Source: Intrasporangiaceae bacterium URHB0013
GTDB lineage: Bacteria; Actinomycetota; Actinomycetes; Actinomycetales; Dermatophilaceae
Length of the DNA: 64,000 nucleotides
Assembly (NCBI GenBank): GCA_000620545.1
Contig: KK211150.1
Coordinates: forward strand, 62,001 to 126,000
Reading direction: 5' to 3'
The notes below the pieces were generated by a model that worked only from the letters and a program-made list of their open reading frames with translations, did not search any database and was not told the origin of the DNA. Below, one piece after another: positions 60,243 to 64,000 of the stretch. Position 1 is the stretch's first letter. The number at the start of each line of letters is the position of its first letter. The translations under genes and the position numbers were made by a program.

Positions 60243-62657
60243 TCACGGCGACGCCTCGAAGGTGAAGGAGACCTCGTCGGCCATCGAGACGGACGAACCG
60301 GGCTCGAGGACCTGTTGGTCGTTGGCGCGCAGGCGGAGCGGGCTCTCCCCCGGGAGGGTCACGGTCGTGCCGTTCGTCGTCCCGAGGTCGCGGATGAGCA
60401 CGTGCCAGCCCTCGAGGATGACCTCGACGTGGTTGCGCGACACGTCGCGTTCGGGACTCGGCACCTTGACGACGTGCGGGCGGTCGTGGACGCCAAGGCC
60501 GTCGCCCGGCCTGGGGGCACGGCCGAGCAGGACGCTCCGGTCGAGGGTGACGACGTCGCCCGTCGACAGCCGCAGCACGCCCAGGGGTGGGCGCGGCATC
60601 GTGAACGGCTCCTGCGGCGGGATGCTCGACCCGCAGACCCGACACCGGTCGCTGTGGGGCGGCGTCGGGTGGCCGGTGGCACAGAGGACGGCCAGGACGC
60701 TCGGCCCGGAGAAGGCCTGGTTCTGAGCGGCGATGCGCGCCTCGATCAGTGCACTCCGGTCCACCGTCAGCTCGGTCTCGTCGTCGGTGACTGTGTCGAC
60801 GTCGGCAGCGGGAGCGGCGGTGGGCGCGGGCGGCGACGTGATCTGCTCCGTGCCCGGAGCGGCCGCAGCGACGGGCGCGACACGTGGTGCGGCGGGTGCC
60901 GTGACGGGCACGTCGTAGGTCGGCTCCTCGTGCGGCTGGGCCTCTGGGGGGTATGCCGTCGCCGCGGTCGGCGCCGAAGGGGCGGCCGTCGTCGGTGGCG
61001 GGGTTCCGGGGGGCGGCGGGCCCGTCGAGATGAGGGGGGTGGCCTCCGGCGCGCGCACGCCCGGGGGCGGGGTGTTCATCGGGGGAAGCAGGCTCGGGGC
61101 GGGAGGAGGCGTGTGCCGCCCCGAGAACGTCGGGACGTCGGGCACGGGCTCCGGCTCGGCCACCTCTGCCGGCGGGGTGGAGCGGGCCCAGGGCACCGAG
61201 GAGATGAGACCACCTTCGGGCACGGCGGCCGCCGTGGGGATCGGCCGCGCCGGCACGTCCGGCGGGGGGGCGGCAGTCCCGACGGGCGTGTCGGACACGT
61301 CCGCGACGGCCGGGACCACCGGGACCGGGAGGTGGTCGTCCTCGTCCTGCCCGGTCTCGTCGTCGTCCGGCTGGGCGAGCGAGGCGAGGACCTTGCGGTG
61401 CTCGTCCGCGGCCGTGGTGTGCCCGAAGAGGTAGTCGTAGCTCGGGGGTGCGGCTGGCTGCTCGTCGTCCGGTTCGTCGAGGCCGGCAGCCGGCGGTGTG
61501 GCGTTCGACGCGCGGGCCGGTACCGGCGACGGCGTCGGAGGCGTCACGGGCGTCGCTGCATCGGGGTCGAGCACGGGGCGGACCGCCCACGTCGAGTCGA
61601 CGTCACGCGGGGCCACGAGGGGAAGGTCGTCGGCCACGGGGCTCGGTGCTGCCGGAGCCGACGACGTCCGGGGTGCCGGGGCGGCTGGTGGTGTCCCGGC
61701 CGCCGACACGACGGGCGACGGCGAGTGCGCTGATGAGGGCAGCGCTGATGACGGCAGCGCTGATGACGGTGCTGATGACGGTGCCGGCGCTTCGCCGGCT
61801 CCGGTGGTGGCGTCGCCGCGACCTTCGGGCACCGGCCGGGCTCGCACGGGCACGGCGGGAGTCACCGACGTCCAGGAAGGGAGCTCACGCGTCCCGGCCG
61901 CGGGGGCTGACGGTGGGGCGTGCGGCGGGGAGGCTTCCACGGCAGGCTGATCCGGCGACTGGACGAGTTCAGTCGGTCCATCGCCAGCACCGGCGGCCAC
62001 CACCTCACGAAGGGGCCACCGCCCCTGCGAGCCGGCGGAGTGCGGATCAGCCTGTGTCACAGACTCCTCCGACCGATCTTGCTCGGAACCACTTGGCGCA
62101 GAGCTCGACTCGCCTCCCCGGATCGCGCCGGAGTTCTGCCCGCCCGCCGCCTCGCCTTCCGCGGCCCGGTGGGTCTGGTCGGTGTCATCGACCTTCTCGG
62201 CGTCGGCGGCCAACACTGAAACCACACGCGCAGAAAGAGGCTCGGCCACGAGACTCCGCACGAGCGTGGGCTGCGAGCGCTCGGACTCCTCCAGCACGCG
62301 CAGCCGGACGCGCTCTGGGTGGTCGGGCAGCTCGAGGTCGGTCCAGACCTTGCCGCTCGTGGCGCGGACGTCGTGCTCGCTGCCGTCGACCAGGGTCACG
62401 AGGGCCGAGACCGGACCGAACGCGACGATGCGCGTGCGCGGCTGCCAGTGCACGCCGACGAAGTGGTGCGCCTTGCGCATGCCGCCCTTCGTCAGCACCT
62501 CGACGACGTCGTCGAGGTCGCCACCGTCGGCGGCGTCGCTCGCGGCGATCGTGCGCTCGTCGTCCTCGTCCAGGCCGATGAGCAGGTGCATGCCGGGGCC
62601 CCCGATGTGCGTCCAGCCTTCGGGGGCCCGGTCGACGACAACGGACGGGCCACTCAC
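60243..62657 (-). CDS. FHA domain protein with long disordered linker and zinc-ribbon-like motif
   Basis: 804 aa from GTG 62657, 2 bp after the phosphatase stop. The N-terminal about 130 residues form a compact domain (EGWTHIGGPGMHLLIGLDED; HFVGVHWQPRTRIVAFGP). A very long Pro/Ala/Ser/Thr linker follows (about 150-650). Then a Cys/His cluster (CATGHPTPPHSDRCRVCG) and a C-terminal FHA domain (LLGRAPRPGDGL; SRNHVEVILEGWHVLIRDLG; GTTNGT) with intact phospho-Thr residues. A likely phosphorylation-dependent scaffold between kinase and phosphatase. It corresponds to fha of the PFNA cluster. Confidence 0.85.
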   Translation of the reverse strand: MSGPSVVVDRAPEGWTHIGGPGMHLLIGLDEDDERTIAASDAADGGDLDDVVEVLTKGGMRKAHHFVGVHWQPRTRIVAFGPVSALVTLVDGSEHDVRATSGKVWTDLELPDHPERVRLRVLEESERSQPTLVRSLVAEPLSARVVSVLAADAEKVDDTDQTHRAAEGEAAGGQNSGAIRGGESSSAPSGSEQDRSEESVTQADPHSAGSQGRWPLREVVAAGAGDGPTELVQSPDQPAVEASPPHAPPSAPAAGTRELPSWTSVTPAVPVRARPVPEGRGDATTGAGEAPAPSSAPSSALPSSALPSSAHSPSPVVSAAGTPPAAPAPRTSSAPAAPSPVADDLPLVAPRDVDSTWAVRPVLDPDAATPVTPPTPSPVPARASNATPPAAGLDEPDDEQPAAPPSYDYLFGHTTAADEHRKVLASLAQPDDDETGQDEDDHLPVPVVPAVADVSDTPVGTAAPPPDVPARPIPTAAAVPEGGLISSVPWARSTPPAEVAEPEPVPDVPTFSGRHTPPPAPSLLPPMNTPPPGVRAPEATPLISTGPPPPGTPPPTTAAPSAPTAATAYPPEAQPHEEPTYDVPVTAPAAPRVAPVAAAAPGTEQITSPPAPTAAPAADVDTVTDDETELTVDRSALIEARIAAQNQAFSGPSVLAVLCATGHPTPPHSDRCRVCGSSIPPQEPFTMPRPPLGVLRLSTGDVVTLDRSVLLGRAPRPGDGLGVHDRPHVVKVPSPERDVSRNHVEVILEGWHVLIRDLGTTNGTTVTLPGESPLRLRANDQQVLEPGSSVSMADEVSFTFEASP
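61727..61782 (-). repeat. 15-bp tandem repeat in the linker of the FHA gene
   Basis: About 3.8 copies of GCGCTGATGACGGCA. On the coding strand they encode PSSAL-type repeats. In-frame unit length means copy-number change would only lengthen or shorten the linker. Confidence 0.75.
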
Positions 62658-62659
62658 GT

Positions 62660-63472
62660 CTACGACCTGCTCTCCCCTGATGAGCCGTTCACGTTCTCGC
62701 GCGGGGTCGTGTCCTCGTCGACGTCGGAGTCGGCGTCCTGGCCCTGCACCGCGACGACGATAGCAGTCACGTTGTCGCGTCCACCGGCTGCGACAGCACG
62801 TCGCACGAGCTCGGTCGCCGCCTCGCCCGCGTCGGGGTGGTCGGCGAGGACGGCCTCGATCTCCTCGCGCGTCAGCTCGTTGGACAGTCCGTCGGAGCAG
62901 ATGACGAACACCTCCCCCGGGTAGGGCGGGAAGACCCACGTGTCGACCACTCCCATGGGGTCGCGTCCCAGCGACCGCGTGACGACGTTGCGTCCGGGGT
63001 GCCGTTGCGCCTGCTCGGCGGTGATGAGGCCGCGCTCGACGAGCTCCCAGACCTCCGAGTGGTCGGCGGTCACCTGCGAGAGCCGGCCGTCGAGGCAGCG
63101 GTAGACGCGCGAGTCGCCGATGTTGAAGACCGCCCAGTGACGCGATCCGCCGACCGAGACGAGGGCGAGGCCGGCGGCCGTGGTCCCCATGCCGGTCTGC
63201 TCCGGGTGCCGCGCGGCCGAGGCGAGGATGCGCCGGTTGGCCTCGCCGACCTGGGCCACGACGTCGCCGAGCTGGATCACCGGTCGCTCGGCGAGCTCGG
63301 CGACCGTCTCGGCAGCGATCCGGCTCGCGACCTCGCCGGCGGCGTGGCCGCCCATGCCGTCCGCGACGACGTAGACGGTGCCCTCGACACGCGCGGCATC
63401 CTCGTTGTGCTGTCGCACGCGGCCCACGTCGGTCGCCACGCCGGCGGCGATGGCCGGGAACGTCGTGCTCAT
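62660..63472 (-). CDS. PP2C-family Ser/Thr phosphatase (PrpC-like)
   Basis: 270 aa. PPM motifs in order: VGRVRQHNEDAARV, VVADGMGGHAAGEVAS, GMGTTAAGLAL, FNIGDSRVYR, VFVICSDGLSNEL and GGRDNVTAIVV, with the metal-binding Asp residues kept. It reverses the action of the linked kinase. No membrane helix; the acidic C-terminus is disordered. Start ATG 63472 overlaps the upstream stop (ATGA). It corresponds to prpC of the bifidobacterial PFNA cluster. Confidence 0.93.
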   Translation of the reverse strand: MSTTFPAIAAGVATDVGRVRQHNEDAARVEGTVYVVADGMGGHAAGEVASRIAAETVAELAERPVIQLGDVVAQVGEANRRILASAARHPEQTGMGTTAAGLALVSVGGSRHWAVFNIGDSRVYRCLDGRLSQVTADHSEVWELVERGLITAEQAQRHPGRNVVTRSLGRDPMGVVDTWVFPPYPGEVFVICSDGLSNELTREEIEAVLADHPDAGEAATELVRRAVAAGGRDNVTAIVVAVQGQDADSDVDEDTTPRENVNGSSGESRS

Positions 63473-64000
63473 GCGTCCGCGTTCCCGTCGAGCACGACAC
63501 CCGTGTCCACGGGCCGCCCCGCGTCGCTCCACGGGGTGACCCGCACCGTCGTCAGCACCTCGCGGACGAGCTCGTAGTCGGTCACGGCATCTGCCCCGCC
63601 GACCGCGCCGGTCAGCTGGACGAGGTGTGCCCCGGCGCCGGGCGCTCCCGACGTGACGAGGTGGAAGAGGTTGGCCTGCAGGACGGTCTCGACGTCGGCG
63701 TCGGGCCACGTCGCGTCGCACCCGACGAACTGGGCACCTCCGAGGTCGGCGGCATACGGCTCGGAGACGGCACCGCCCCGCGAGGTGGCCATGGAGGCGA
63801 CCTGATCGAGGGAGTCCTCGATGCGGAAGGACGGCCCGCACTGCTTGATGCTGACGACGACGTTCGGCGCGAACGTCCCGTCGCGCGGCAGTCGGGCCGC
63901 CAGCGTCGTGCCCGGTGCGTGCGCCGGCTCCCACCCGTCCGGCACCTCGAGGGCCACGGAGGGCGGGCCCGGGAAGTCGGCGCTCGGGTAGGCGAGGGTG
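63469..64000 (-). CDS. Uncharacterised protein, N-terminus outside the window
   Basis: At least 176 residues are visible and the frame stays open to the window edge. A GTG at 63957 could be a start, but the upstream residues (TLAYPSADFPGPPS) look coding, so the gene probably continues. VPDGWEPAHAPGTTLAARLP, then FAPNVVVSIKQCGPS and a late HLVQLTGAVGGADA suggest the small alpha/beta LpqN/PsbP-like fold seen in secreted actinobacterial proteins; this is a weak resemblance. Stop overlaps the phosphatase start, so it belongs to the same operon. Confidence 0.55.
   Translation of the reverse strand, partial: TLAYPSADFPGPPSVALEVPDGWEPAHAPGTTLAARLPRDGTFAPNVVVSIKQCGPSFRIEDSLDQVASMATSRGGAVSEPYAADLGGAQFVGCDATWPDADVETVLQANLFHLVTSGAPGAGAHLVQLTGAVGGADAVTDYELVREVLTTVRVTPWSDAGRPVDTGVVLDGNADA

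Noticed and set aside
1-64000. tRNA or rRNA genes
   Set aside because: No cloverleaf with a conserved TTC-containing T-loop or rRNA core segment was seen on reading; a tRNAscan run would settle it.

Overview
The window comes from a high-GC actinobacterium. Gene content, third-position G/C bias and the cysteine-free ribosomal protein S18 fit the Micrococcales, probably close to Intrasporangiaceae; this placement is an inference from gene types, not a database match. The block ino1 - padR - ponA - GT87 membrane protein - rpsF - ssb - rpsR - rplI - dnaB (about 8.0-33.2 kb, on mixed strands) is the arrangement found near the replication origin in many actinobacteria, so the window is probably origin-proximal. 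No rRNA or tRNA gene, CRISPR array, integrase or transposase was seen.

Layout. 0-7.9 kb: housekeeping and accessory genes, including an epimerase, a RimK-type ligase fused to an RCK_C domain and divergent from a RimB-like protease, a pentapeptide-DinB protein, a DUF4396 membrane protein, and a DrrAB-type ABC exporter behind a MerR-type promoter. 8.0-15.6 kb: dnaB with DnaA-box-like sites upstream, nagB, small DUF genes, a phosphoesterase, a methyltransferase, AlkD and MATE. 15.8-15.9 kb: a candidate small RNA with C-rich loops. 16.0-23.1 kb: an iolC-like kinase divergent from a complete cellobiose/beta-glucoside operon (binding protein, two permeases, GH1 beta-glucosidase, LacI-type repressor) with CebR-like operators. 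23.1-25.3 kb: a two-gene island bounded by two inverted arrays of a 17-bp repeat. 25.3-33.3 kb: the rpsF-ssb-rpsR-rplI operon, GT87, ponA, padR and ino1. 33.4-35.1 kb: a septum-formation-type membrane protein and a frameshifted peroxiredoxin.

The most unusual part is 35.1-40.3 kb. A cytosolic subtilase lies divergent from a TPR-CHAT caspase-like protein, followed by an ECF sigma factor coupled to a 161-aa companion. The sigma gene and the subtilase share a promoter-like motif (TGTATCA, 16 bp, CGTCTG) with identical spacing. I read this as a candidate self-regulated proteolytic stress or immunity circuit.

40.4-64 kb: a minus-strand type VII-like secretion and phospho-signalling locus. In transcription order it holds a partial unknown gene, PP2C phosphatase, FHA protein, Ser/Thr kinase, FHA-like/HTH protein, giant Ig/Fn3 surface protein, MoxR ATPase, DUF58, a transglutaminase-like membrane protein apparently lacking its catalytic Cys, a Ubl-FHA-FtsK/SpoIIIE ATPase, and two WXG100 proteins. 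Most genes overlap by 4 nt, so they are probably co-translated. The set resembles the bifidobacterial PFNA cluster joined to an EssC/EccC-like ATPase and its WXG100 substrates.
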